Position numbers and translations under genes: made by a program. Positions 36,119-44,347 of a stretch of DNA of 64,000 nucleotides are shown piece after piece. The notes beneath the pieces are model-generated. The model searched no databases. It saw only the letters and a program-made list of their open reading frames with translations, and was not told where the DNA came from. The stretch is from Szabonella alba (lineage in GTDB: Bacteria; Pseudomonadota; Alphaproteobacteria; Rhodobacterales; Rhodobacteraceae). Within the stretch, counting starts at the first letter, position 1. Every line of letters starts with the position of its first letter. The DNA is taken from positions 310,001 to 374,000 of the forward strand of contig NZ_JAESVN010000004.1 of assembly GCF_016765775.1 (NCBI RefSeq), given 5' to 3'.

Positions 36119-37099
36119 ATGGGTTTTCTTCAACTCACGTCACTGTCGAAACGCTTCGGCACCTTCACCGCTGTCGAGGATTTCAATCTCGACATTGAAA
36201 AGGGCGAATTCGTCAGCCTGCTTGGCCCCTCGGGCTGCGGCAAGACGACCACGCTCCAGATGATCGCGGGGTTTCTGGAACCAACCGCAGGCCGGATCAC
36301 CGTCGAGGGCGAGGATCTCGTCGCCATCCCCTCGGCCAAACGCAATATCGGCATCGTCTTTCAGTCCTATGCGCTGTTTCCGCATCTGACGGTGGCCCAG
36401 AACATTGCCTTCGGGCTGGAGATGCGCGGCATCACCGCGATGGAGCGGTCGCAGCGGATCGCGCGGGCCATCGACATCGTGCATCTGAAAGGGTTCGAGG
36501 CGCGCTTTCCCAAACAGCTTTCGGGGGGTCAGCAACAGCGCGTGGCGCTGGCGCGGGCCATCGTGATCGAGCCGCGCATCCTGCTGCTGGATGAACCGAT
36601 GTCGAACCTCGATGCGAAACTGCGCGAGGACATGCAGCTTGAACTGCGCCAGATCCAGCAGGAACTGGGCATCACCACGCTGCTTGTCACCCATGACCAG
36701 CATGAGGCGATGGCCCTGTCGGACCGGATCGCGGTCATGCAGGGGGGGCGGATCGTTCAGATCGGCGCGCCCTATGAGATTTACGAAAACCCGTCCAGCC
36801 GCTTCGTCTCAACCTTCCTTGGCAAGTCGAACCTGCTGCCCGATCCCGCGCAGATGGCGCGGCAAATCTCACTCCGGCCCGAAAAGACAAGGCTGGTCCC
36901 CGCCGGTCAGGGCAAATTGCAGGGCCGGGTGACGGCCTGCATCTTCTTCGGGGCGCATTGGCTTTATCAGGTGGACACAGATCACGGGCTGTTGCTGGCC
37001 TATGAACAGAACCTCGGTGCCGCCCGCGCCCGCAACGGCGAAACCGTCGGCATCGACTGGGATGAGGCGCATCTGCGCCATCTGGAGGGGCAGGAATGA
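36119..37099 (+). CDS. ABC transporter ATP-binding protein, PotA-like
   Basis: The protein has 326 residues. Walker A GPSGCGKTT, signature KQLSGGQQQRVALARAIV and Walker B ILLLDEPMSNLDAKLRED are all present, followed by the switch His in VTHDQHEAMALSD. A shorter C-terminal TOBE-like regulatory domain covers about 245-326 (ISLRPEKTRLV). It is shorter than E. coli PotA (378). Its stop overlaps the next permease gene (ATGA). Confidence 0.92.
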   Translation: MGFLQLTSLSKRFGTFTAVEDFNLDIEKGEFVSLLGPSGCGKTTTLQMIAGFLEPTAGRITVEGEDLVAIPSAKRNIGIVFQSYALFPHLTVAQNIAFGLEMRGITAMERSQRIARAIDIVHLKGFEARFPKQLSGGQQQRVALARAIVIEPRILLLDEPMSNLDAKLREDMQLELRQIQQELGITTLLVTHDQHEAMALSDRIAVMQGGRIVQIGAPYEIYENPSSRFVSTFLGKSNLLPDPAQMARQISLRPEKTRLVPAGQGKLQGRVTACIFFGAHWLYQVDTDHGLLLAYEQNLGAARARNGETVGIDWDEAHLRHLEGQE

Positions 37100-37956
37100 C
37101 CCCCGCCCTGTACCGCCGCACCGCCCCCTATTGGCTGAGCCTGCCGGGTTTCGTGCTGTTCGCGGTCATGCTGTTCGTGCCGCTGGTCATGACGCTGTTG
37201 CTGAGCTTTTACAGCTTCGACTATACCGCAGGCATCCAGACCGGGTTTTCATGGCACAACTATGCCGATGTGGTCTCGGACGATTATTTCCATGAAATCT
37301 TCTGGCGGACCTTCCGCTATGGGCTGATTGTCACGCTGTTCTGTATCGTGATCGGCGTGCCCGAGGCCTATATCCTGAACCGGATGCGCGCGCCCTGGCG
37401 CACGATCAGTCTGGTGGCGATCATCGGGCCGCTGTTGATCTCGGTCGTGGTGCGCACGCTGGGCTGGGTCATCCTGATGGGCAATAACGGGCTGGTCAAT
37501 ACAGGGCTGGAGCGGATCGGCCTTGCCAAGATCCCCTTCATCTATACCGAGACGGGCGTGATCGTGGCGCTGATCCATGTGATGATCCCCTTCATGATCA
37601 TCTCGGTCTGGGCGGTCCTGCAAAAGGTCGATCCGGCAACCGAGAATGCGGCGGCCTCCCTGGGCGCCTCGCAGCCGAAGGTGTTTTTCCGCGTGGTCGT
37701 GCCGCAGGTGATCCCCGGCATCCTGTCGGGGTCGCTGATCGTCTTTTCGCTGACCACTTCGGCCTTTGCGACGCCCGCCATCATCGGGGGGCGGCGGCTG
37801 AAAGTGGCCTCGACCACAATCTATGACGAGTTTCTCAACACGCTTGAATGGCCCCTCGGGGCGGCCATCGCGATCATCCTGCTGCTGGGGATCATGGCCG
37901 TGATCCTTGGCTGGAACCGGCTGATCGAGCGGCGTTATGCACAGGTGTTCCAATGA
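37096..37956 (+). CDS. ABC transporter permease, PotB-like
   Basis: The protein has 286 residues with six helices. The EAA loop reads ENAAASLGASQPKVFFRVVVP with the conserved Gly, and PGILSGSLIVFSLTTSAFATPAIIGG (quoted in part) is the typical TM5 region of PotB. Start and stop are both ATGA overlaps with neighbours, so it is tightly coupled. Confidence 0.92.
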   Translation: MTPALYRRTAPYWLSLPGFVLFAVMLFVPLVMTLLLSFYSFDYTAGIQTGFSWHNYADVVSDDYFHEIFWRTFRYGLIVTLFCIVIGVPEAYILNRMRAPWRTISLVAIIGPLLISVVVRTLGWVILMGNNGLVNTGLERIGLAKIPFIYTETGVIVALIHVMIPFMIISVWAVLQKVDPATENAAASLGASQPKVFFRVVVPQVIPGILSGSLIVFSLTTSAFATPAIIGGRRLKVASTTIYDEFLNTLEWPLGAAIAIILLLGIMAVILGWNRLIERRYAQVFQ

Positions 37957-38750
37957 ACCAGAACGGACCTTTCGCGCTGATCTTTCACGCGCTGTTCATC
38001 CTTTTCATGATCGCGCCGCTGGCGGTGGTGGTCTGGGTGTCCTTCACGCCACTTGGCTATATCGACGCGCCGACCACGGACTGGTCGCTGCGCTGGTATC
38101 GCGAGATCTGGAACAGTTCGGGCTTTATCCAAAGCTTCTGGCTGTCGCTGGGCCTTGCCTTTGCGGCGGCAACCCTGTCGCTGGTGGCGGCGGTGCCTGC
38201 GGCGCTGGCCATCGCGCGCTATGATTTCCACGGGCGCGGCTTTCTGACGGCGATGTTCCTGTCGCCCCTGATGATCCCCTCGGTGGTTCTGGGCATCGCC
38301 TTTCTGCGCTTCATGACGGCAATCTCGATCACCGGCACTTTCTACGGCATGGTGCTGTGCCATGCGGTTTTCGTGATGCCCTTCGTGCTGCGCCTCACGC
38401 TGGCCTCGGTCACGGGGATGGACCGGCAGGCGGAAAATGCCGCGATCTCGCTGGGGGCGTCGAACATGACGACCTTCCGCCGGGTGACCTTTCCGATGAT
38501 CCTGCCGGGCATGGTGGGGGGCTGGGTTCTGGCCTTCATTACCAGTTTTGATGAACTGACCGTGTCGGTCTTCATCGCGTCGCCCTCGCTGACCACGCTG
38601 CCAGTGCGGCTGTTCAACCATATCACCCAGACGACAACCCCGATCGTCGCCTCGGTCTCGGCAGTCATCATCTTCCTGTCGCTGGCGGTGATCCTGATCC
38701 TTGAACGGCTTTACGGGCTGGACCGGCTGCTGGTGGGAACGAAAAGATGA
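37953..38750 (+). CDS. ABC transporter permease, PotC-like
   Basis: The protein has 265 residues. The EAA loop is ENAAISLGASNMTTFRRVTFP, and FITSFDELTVSVFIASPSLTTLP is the PotC-type sequence after it (quoted in part). The ATG at 37953 overlaps the PotB-like stop. An in-frame ATG about 100 bases upstream lies inside the previous gene and gives no membrane-protein sequence. It completes the importer. Confidence 0.92.
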   Translation: MNQNGPFALIFHALFILFMIAPLAVVVWVSFTPLGYIDAPTTDWSLRWYREIWNSSGFIQSFWLSLGLAFAAATLSLVAAVPAALAIARYDFHGRGFLTAMFLSPLMIPSVVLGIAFLRFMTAISITGTFYGMVLCHAVFVMPFVLRLTLASVTGMDRQAENAAISLGASNMTTFRRVTFPMILPGMVGGWVLAFITSFDELTVSVFIASPSLTTLPVRLFNHITQTTTPIVASVSAVIIFLSLAVILILERLYGLDRLLVGTKR

Positions 38751-39862
38751 CAGTGACAATCAAGGTGGATGCCGCCGTGGTGGGCGGCGGGCTGGTGGGG
38801 TCTGCGGTGGCCTTCGGCCTGATGGAACGGGGGCTGTCTGTCGCCCTCTTGGATGAGGGCGATGTCGCCTTCCGCGCCTCACGCGGGAATTTCGGGCTGG
38901 TCTGGGTGCAGGGCAAGGGTGACGGGCGCTGGCAATATGCGCATTGGTCGCGCCGCTCGGCCGATATGTGGCCCGGTTTCGCCGAGGATCTGAAGGCCGC
39001 CTGCGGCGTCGATGTCGAATATGACAAGCCCGGCGGATACTATTTCACCATGTCCGAGGACGAACACCGCACGCGCGGCGAATCGCTGGAGCGGATGCGG
39101 CGTGAGGTGCCCGGCGGCTATGATTTCGAGATGCTGCGCCGCAACCAGCTTCTGAACATCTTTCCCGGTCTGGGGGAAGAGGTCATCGGCGCCTCATGGT
39201 GTCCGCATGACGGCCATGCCAATCCGCTGTCGCTGCTGCGCGCCTTCCACGCCACGATGAAGGGTCGCGTGCGCCATCTGACCGGCGCTGGCGCGTCCAG
39301 CGTCACGCCCGAAGGGTCCGCCTTCCGCATCGAGGCTGGCAGCACCAGTGTGCTGGCTGGCAAGGTGGTTCTGGCCGCAGGGCTGGGCAACCGCGATCTG
39401 GCGCCGATGGTCGGGCTGCGGGCCGAGGTGAAACCGCTGAAAGGCCAGATCCTTGTCACCGAACGTCTGGCGCCGAAATTCGGTGGGCTGACACTGAATG
39501 TCCGCCAGACCGGCGACGGCACCGTGATGATCGGCGACAGCCATGAGGATGTCGGGTTTCAGACCGAGGCCAATGTCGGGATCGGCCGCAATATCGCGGC
39601 CCGGGCGATCCGGCAGTTCCCGGCGCTGGCGCAGGCCGGACTGGTCCGGCAATGGGCGGCGCTTCGGATCATGGCCCCGGACGGCTATCCGATCTACGAA
39701 CAATCGGCCACGCATCCCGGTGCTTTCGTCGTCAACTGCCACAGCGGTGTGACGCTGGCCGCCGCCCATGCCAGATCGCTGGCCGTGCAGATCGCCGCAG
39801 GCCAGCTGGAGCCGCTGCTGGACCCTTTCCATGGTGCCCGTTTCGAGGACAAGATCGCATGA
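38747..39862 (+). CDS. FAD-dependent oxidoreductase, DAO family (first of two)
   Basis: The protein has 371 residues. FAD motif AAVVGGGLVGSAVAFGLMERG with VALLDEGD, then ASRGNFGLVWVQGKG in the place where the GASG/GNGG flavin segment lies, and a C-terminal HSGVTLAAAHA. It starts on an ATGA overlap with the permease gene, so import and oxidation are co-translated. DAO proteins of such clusters are the catalytic beta subunit of heteromeric D-amino-acid/opine/hydroxyproline dehydrogenases. A second DAO gene lies three genes on. Confidence 0.85.
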   Translation: MTVTIKVDAAVVGGGLVGSAVAFGLMERGLSVALLDEGDVAFRASRGNFGLVWVQGKGDGRWQYAHWSRRSADMWPGFAEDLKAACGVDVEYDKPGGYYFTMSEDEHRTRGESLERMRREVPGGYDFEMLRRNQLLNIFPGLGEEVIGASWCPHDGHANPLSLLRAFHATMKGRVRHLTGAGASSVTPEGSAFRIEAGSTSVLAGKVVLAAGLGNRDLAPMVGLRAEVKPLKGQILVTERLAPKFGGLTLNVRQTGDGTVMIGDSHEDVGFQTEANVGIGRNIAARAIRQFPALAQAGLVRQWAALRIMAPDGYPIYEQSATHPGAFVVNCHSGVTLAAAHARSLAVQIAAGQLEPLLDPFHGARFEDKIA

Positions 39863-40155
39863 GTTTCACAAGAACCCCCACCGCCGCGCGCAGCGTGCAG
39901 TTCAGCTTTGACGGGATGCCGGTTCAGGCGCGCGAAGGCGACAGCGTGGCCGCCGCCCTGCTGGCCGCCGGGATCGACCGGTTCCGCACAACACCGAAAC
40001 AGGGCAAGCCCCGCCTGCCCTATTGCATGATGGGCATCTGTTTCGACTGCCTGCTGGAGATTGACGGCGAGGCCAACCGTCAGGGCTGCATGGTCGAGGT
40101 GCGGGACGGCATGCAGGTCCGGCGTCAGGATCAAAGCCGCGAGGTGCGGCTGTGA
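39859..40155 (+). CDS. Small 2Fe-2S protein (HcnA/OoxX-like gamma subunit)
   Basis: The protein has 98 residues. A beta-grasp ferredoxin-like fold with FSFDGMPVQAREGDSVAAALLAAG and the cluster cysteines in PYCMMGICFDCLLEIDG plus a later QGCMVEV matches the small Fe-S subunit of hydrogen-cyanide synthase, octopine/nopaline oxidase and D-hydroxyproline dehydrogenase. The ATG overlaps the previous stop (ATGA) and the gene's own stop overlaps the next start (GTGA). It passes electrons between the flavin subunits or to the respiratory chain. Confidence 0.88.
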   Translation: MSFTRTPTAARSVQFSFDGMPVQAREGDSVAAALLAAGIDRFRTTPKQGKPRLPYCMMGICFDCLLEIDGEANRQGCMVEVRDGMQVRRQDQSREVRL

Positions 40156-41534
40156 AACAGGATCTGGTGATCGTGGGGGCTGGCCCTGCCGGAATGGGAG
40201 CAGCCATCGAGGCGCGTCGTGCCGGTCTGTCGGTGCTGGTGCTGGACGAACAATCCGCCCCGGGCGGGCAGATTTACCGGCAGGTAGAGCGCGTGACGCT
40301 GACCGAGACCGCCCGTGCCGACCGGCTGGGGCCGGATTACGCCCATGGCGCGGCCCTTGTGCGCGAATTCCGCGACAGCGGGGCCGAGTATCTGCCGGGC
40401 GCTATGGTCTGGCAGATCGAGGCGGGCAAGGTCTGGTATCTGTCGGGTGACCGCGCGGCCAGCGCCGATGCCGGACAGATCCTGATGGCGACCGGCGCGA
40501 TCGAACGGCCCATGACCCGCAAGGGCTGGACCCTGCCGGGGGTGATGAGTGCGGGTGGCGTTCAGATCCTGCTGAAATCCTCGGGCATGATCCCCGGCGC
40601 CGATACGGTGCTGGCCGGTTCGGGGCCGCTGCTTTACCTGATTGCCGGGCAGATCCTTGCGGCGGGCGGCAGGCTGCAGGCGATTGTCGAGACCGTGCCA
40701 TCGTCCCGCTATCTGGCCGCCGCCCGGCATCTGCCTGCCGCCCTTGGCACCGGTTATCTGTCCAAGGGGCTGGCAATGCTGATGGGGCTGCGCCGCAAGG
40801 GCGTACAGATCTATCGGGGCGTGTCGGATCTGGAAGTGACCGGCCGAGACCGCGCCGAGGCGCTGCATTTCCGTCACAAGGGACAGGCGGTGACGCTGAC
40901 AACCTCGCTGGTGGTGCTGCATGAAGGGGTGATCCCCAACCAGCAGATCACGCGACTGACCGAATGCGCGCATGACTGGAACCCGGCGCAGGACTGTTTT
41001 GAACCCCGCACGGATGACTGGGGCAATGCCTCGGTCCCCGGGTTGATGATCGCGGGCGACGGGGCCGGGATCGGTGGGGCATGGGCAGCCGAGGCGGGCG
41101 GCAGGCTGGCAGGGCTTGAAGCCGCGCGGGCCGCAGGCCGCATCGACACCACCACCCGCGACGCACAGGCCGCCCCCCTGCGCGCGCGCCTCAACGCGCT
41201 GATCCGGGGGCGCGGCTTTCTGGAAGTGCTTTATGCGCCGTCGGCCCCGGTGCCCAAGGATGACGCCACCATCGTCTGCCGCTGCGAGGAAATCACCGCA
41301 GGCCAGATCCGTGAGGCCGTGGCCATAGGGGGGCTGGGCCCCAATCAGGTGAAATCCTATCTGCGTTGCGGCATGGGCCCCTGTCAGGGCCGGATGTGCG
41401 GCCCGGTGGTGACCGCGATCATCGCCGAGGAACGCGGCGTCAGCCCCGATGCGATCGGCTATTTCCGCATCCGACCGCCGCTGAAACCCATTCCGCTGGC
41501 CGCCATCGCGAATGCGGAACCGGGGGACGGCTAG
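40152..41534 (+). CDS. FAD/NAD(P)-binding oxidoreductase with BFD-type Fe-S domain (HcnB/OoxA-like alpha subunit)
   Basis: The protein has 460 residues. First dinucleotide motif LVIVGAGPAGMGAAIEARR, second about 150 residues on (TVLAGSGPLLYLIAGQIL), and GLMIAGDGAGIGGAWAAEAGG for FAD. The C-terminal BFD-like domain has four cysteines, CRCEEITAGQ and YLRCGMGPCQGRMCG, that should hold a second 2Fe-2S cluster. Start is the GTG at 40152, overlapping the previous stop. With the gamma subunit and a DAO subunit this makes a complete heterotrimeric amine dehydrogenase. Confidence 0.9.
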   Translation: MKQDLVIVGAGPAGMGAAIEARRAGLSVLVLDEQSAPGGQIYRQVERVTLTETARADRLGPDYAHGAALVREFRDSGAEYLPGAMVWQIEAGKVWYLSGDRAASADAGQILMATGAIERPMTRKGWTLPGVMSAGGVQILLKSSGMIPGADTVLAGSGPLLYLIAGQILAAGGRLQAIVETVPSSRYLAAARHLPAALGTGYLSKGLAMLMGLRRKGVQIYRGVSDLEVTGRDRAEALHFRHKGQAVTLTTSLVVLHEGVIPNQQITRLTECAHDWNPAQDCFEPRTDDWGNASVPGLMIAGDGAGIGGAWAAEAGGRLAGLEAARAAGRIDTTTRDAQAAPLRARLNALIRGRGFLEVLYAPSAPVPKDDATIVCRCEEITAGQIREAVAIGGLGPNQVKSYLRCGMGPCQGRMCGPVVTAIIAEERGVSPDAIGYFRIRPPLKPIPLAAIANAEPGDG

Positions 41535-42667
41535 TGGGCAGTCCCGATGTCGTGGTGATCGGCGGCGGGCTGCATGGCTGTGCCACCGCGCTGCATTGCG
41601 CCCGGGCGGGCCTGCAGGTCGAACTCCTGGAGCGTGAGGCCGTGGGCCGTCATGCCTCGGGCGTCAATGCCGGGGGTGTGCGGCAATTGGGGCGGCATTA
41701 TTCCGAGGTGCCGCTGTCGGTGCTGGCCATGCAGATGTGGCGGTCCATCGGCGATCTGGTCGATGATGATTGCGGCTTTCAGCCCTCGGGCCAGATCAAG
41801 GTTGCGGGAACCGAGGCGCATATGGAGGCGAACCGCGCCCGCGTGGCAAGGTTGCAGACCATGGGATTCGCGCATGAAGAGGTGATCGGCGCGGATGAAT
41901 TGCGCGCATTGCTGCCCGCGCTGTCCGATGGACATCCCGGCGCGCTGATCTCACGGCAGGACGGGTTCGCCAATCCCTACCGCACCACGACCGCCTTTCG
42001 CCGCAAGGCGCAATCGCTGGGTGTCCGCATCCATGAAGGGCGCGCCGCCACCGCACTGACCCGCGACGGGGCCCGCGAAGGCGGCGGCTTTCGCATCGAC
42101 ACGGCCCAGGGGCCGCTGCGGGCCGCGCGGGTGGTGAATTGCGCGGGCGCATGGGCCGGGACGATCTGTGCCGCGATGGGGGAACCCGTGCCGATCCGCG
42201 CCGCAGCGCCGATGATGACGATCACCGCCCCGATGGCGCCCTTCGTTTCCCCCGTCGTGGGGTTTTCCGGCGCTCCGCTGTCGTTCAAGCAATTTGCAAA
42301 TGGTACGGTGATGATCGGCGGCGGCTATTCCGGTGAGGCCGATCTGGACACCGGCCTGACCCGGCTGCGTCATGACCGGCTGGCCGTCAACCTGCGCACG
42401 GCGATGGATCTTTTCCCGGTGATGGCCGGGGCGCGGATCGTGCGGCACTGGGCGGGGGTCGAGGGTGAAATGCCCGATGCGATCCCGGTGATCGGGCCAA
42501 GTTCAACGACCGAAGGCCTGTTTCACGCTTTCGGTTTTTCTGCCCATGGCTTTCAGCTTGGCCCCGTCGTGGGCCTGCTGATTGCCGATCTCATTCAGCA
42601 GGGCAGAAGCCGGCTGAACCTTGCGGATTTCGCGATCTCGCGTTTCCGCACCCAAGACGAAACCTGA
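41534..42667 (+). CDS. FAD-dependent oxidoreductase, DAO family (second of two)
   Basis: The protein has 377 residues from a GTG that shares one base with the previous TAG stop. FAD motif VVVIGGGLHGCATALHCARAG with VELLERE, then ASGVNAGGVRQLGRHYSEVPL (quoted in part), and FSAHGFQLGPVVGLLIADL near the end. The AGG-x-R pattern and HGFQLGP tail are closer to HcnC/OoxB-type catalytic subunits than those of the first DAO gene, so this is the better candidate for the beta subunit of the trimer. An upstream ATG in the same frame would give a nonsense N terminus inside the previous gene. Confidence 0.87.
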   Translation: MGSPDVVVIGGGLHGCATALHCARAGLQVELLEREAVGRHASGVNAGGVRQLGRHYSEVPLSVLAMQMWRSIGDLVDDDCGFQPSGQIKVAGTEAHMEANRARVARLQTMGFAHEEVIGADELRALLPALSDGHPGALISRQDGFANPYRTTTAFRRKAQSLGVRIHEGRAATALTRDGAREGGGFRIDTAQGPLRAARVVNCAGAWAGTICAAMGEPVPIRAAAPMMTITAPMAPFVSPVVGFSGAPLSFKQFANGTVMIGGGYSGEADLDTGLTRLRHDRLAVNLRTAMDLFPVMAGARIVRHWAGVEGEMPDAIPVIGPSSTTEGLFHAFGFSAHGFQLGPVVGLLIADLIQQGRSRLNLADFAISRFRTQDET

Positions 42668-42680
42668 AAGGACCAACAGA

Positions 42681-43031
42681 ATGACCATCACCCGCAACCA
42701 GAAAACCCCGATCATGCACCGTTCGGTCGTCCATAATGGCGTGGCCTATTTCGGCGGGGTCGTCGGGGCCGATCTGACCGCCGGAATGGAGGCGCAGACC
42801 CGGTCCGTTACTGAACGGCTGGACGCGCTGCTGGCGGATGCGGGCACGGACCGCAGCAAGATCCTCAGCGCGATGCTCTATATCACCGACATGTCGCTGA
42901 AGGGTGAGATGAACAAGGCCTGGACCGACTGGATTGCGGGGGATGATCTGCCGACCCGCGCGACCATCGGCGTGGCCGATCTGGGGGAGGGCTGCCTGAT
43001 CGAGGTGGTGATCACGGCCGCGGTAAACTAA
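42681..43031 (+). CDS. RidA family reactive-imine deaminase
   Basis: The protein has 116 residues. The family core GVAYFGGVVGADLTAGMEAQ, then DRSKILSAMLYITDM, and TRATIGVADLGEGCLIEVV with the conserved Arg that holds the imino-acid carboxylate. RidA hydrolyses enamines and imines released by amine-oxidising enzymes to keto acids and ammonia, which fits its place as the last gene after two amine dehydrogenase flavoproteins. AAAGGA precedes the ATG at 42681, which is 13 bases past the previous stop. Confidence 0.9.
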   Translation: MTITRNQKTPIMHRSVVHNGVAYFGGVVGADLTAGMEAQTRSVTERLDALLADAGTDRSKILSAMLYITDMSLKGEMNKAWTDWIAGDDLPTRATIGVADLGEGCLIEVVITAAVN

Positions 43032-43044
43032 GGCCGCACCCGGT

Positions 43045-43072
43045 CGGGGGGAGGCTTGAGGCCTGCCCCCCG
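43045..43072 (+). terminator. Terminator of the importer-dehydrogenase-RidA operon
   Basis: cggggggaggc (43045-43055) pairs with gcct-g-ccccccg (43061-43072) across a single bulged G and a 5-base loop, 13 bases after the ridA stop. No T tract is seen. Confidence 0.5.
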
Positions 43073-43168
43073 GCCCGGATCGAGGGACGCAATCCCGCCA
43101 CGCACTGCGATCCTGCCATCCGCCATCGTCCCCTTCTCGCCATTTACTGCTTTCGGGGCACTGTTCAC

Positions 43169-43204
43169 GGCCCATGGTTCGCACAGCAGGGCGCGCCATG
43201 GGCC
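43169..43204. repeat. 9-bp inverted repeat between ridA and bpt
   Basis: ggcccatgg (43169-43177) and ccatgggcc (43196-43204) are perfect reverse complements with an 18-base loop. The rest of the 351-bp space 43032-43382 holds only the ridA terminator and the bpt promoter region; I see no gene in it. Confidence 0.4.
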
Positions 43205-43286
43205 GGGCAAAGACCCCGGCCCCAATCCTTGACGCGCAACCGGGTGTTCCGCCTCCCGCCCTGCCCCGGACCGCGCAACTCTTGGC

Positions 43287-43343
43287 TTGGCGAAGCGGCG
43301 CTGTCTTGCTAACGTCACATCTGGCCGGAACCGCGTTCCGGCC
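43287..43343 (+). promoter_or_regulatory. Putative bpt promoter and 5' stem-loop
   Basis: ttggcg (43287-43292) and taacgt (43310-43315) are 17 bases apart. Just after the expected transcription start is a perfect 9-bp stem ggccggaac/gttccggcc (43323-43331 and 43335-43343) with a 3-base loop, 40 bases before the bpt ATG. The stem would be the 5' end of the message. Confidence 0.4.
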
Positions 43344-43382
43344 TACGTGTCGTTGTCATCAACCTTCCGGCCTTTCACACTT

Positions 43383-44243
43383 ATGCGCCACACCCTTCCC
43401 CTTGCGCCGCAATTCTATGTGACAGCCCCACAGCCCTGCCCCTATCTTGACGGGCGGATGGAGCGGAAGCTGTTCACGGCGCTGCAGGGCGAACATGCGC
43501 AGCGCCTGAACGATGCGCTGTCGAAACAGGGGTTCCGCCGCAGTCAGAACGTGCTGTACCGCCCCTCCTGCGCGGAATGTTCTGCCTGTCTGTCGGCGCG
43601 GATCCGGGTTGCCGATTTCCAGCCCAACCGCACACAGCGCCGCGTCCGGCGCCGCAACCACGATCTGATGCGCAATGCGACCAGCCCCTGGGCGACGGAA
43701 GACCAATATGCGCTGTTCCGCCGCTATCTGGACGCGCGCCATGCCACCGGCGGCATGGCCGATATGGATATCTTCGAATTTGCCGCGATGATCGAGGAAA
43801 CCCCGATCCGGTCGCGCGTCATCGAATATACCAACAAGGACGCCTCGGGCGATCCCGCGCTGGCCGCCGTCTGTCTGACGGATGTGTTCGATGACGGGCT
43901 GAGCATGGTCTATTCCTTCTATGAACCCGGCCTTGCAAGCCGTTCACTGGGCACGCATCTGGTGCTGGATCATGTCGAAATCGCGCGTGAGGCGGGCCTG
44001 CCGTTTGTCTATCTCGGCTATTGGGTGCCCGGCAGCCGCAAGATGGGCTACAAGGCGGGATTCTCGGGGCTGGAAATCTACAAAGCCGGCCGCTGGCAGA
44101 AAATCGGCGACCCCGCCGATCACCGTGCAGAACTGCATCCGCTGTCGGTTGATCCGATTGCCGAACAGGTCGCCCGGATCAATCTGCCCGATGGGCGCCA
44201 GCCACGCGAAAGCGGCCCCGACCTGCCGCTGACACCCGGCTGA
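43383..44243 (+). CDS. bpt: Aspartate/glutamate leucyltransferase (Bpt, N-end rule)
   Basis: The protein has 286 residues. N-terminal Cys cluster [12 protein letters not shown] and [18 protein letters not shown], followed by the transferase domain with [20 protein letters not shown] and [18 protein letters not shown]. Bpt moves Leu from Leu-tRNA to proteins that begin with Asp or Glu, making them substrates for ClpS/ClpAP. The ATG at 43383 is chosen because the conserved [18 protein letters not shown] begins right after it. Confidence 0.95.
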   Translation: MRHTLPLAPQFYVTAPQPCPYLDGRMERKLFTALQGEHAQRLNDALSKQGFRRSQNVLYRPSCAECSACLSARIRVADFQPNRTQRRVRRRNHDLMRNATSPWATEDQYALFRRYLDARHATGGMADMDIFEFAAMIEETPIRSRVIEYTNKDASGDPALAAVCLTDVFDDGLSMVYSFYEPGLASRSLGTHLVLDHVEIAREAGLPFVYLGYWVPGSRKMGYKAGFSGLEIYKAGRWQKIGDPADHRAELHPLSVDPIAEQVARINLPDGRQPRESGPDLPLTPG

Positions 44244-44347
44244 TTGCCGCGGATTCCCGGCATTTTCCCGGCGAAACCGCATTGCTTCGGCCCCCCAAGA
44301 CCCGTTAGCCTTCCCCAGAGTTTGTGTTTCGGGGAGGAGTATCGGTG

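Noticed and set aside
43028-43318. A 96-codon minus-strand frame between ridA and bpt
   Set aside because: It covers the operon terminator and lacks a ribosome site and recognisable protein features.
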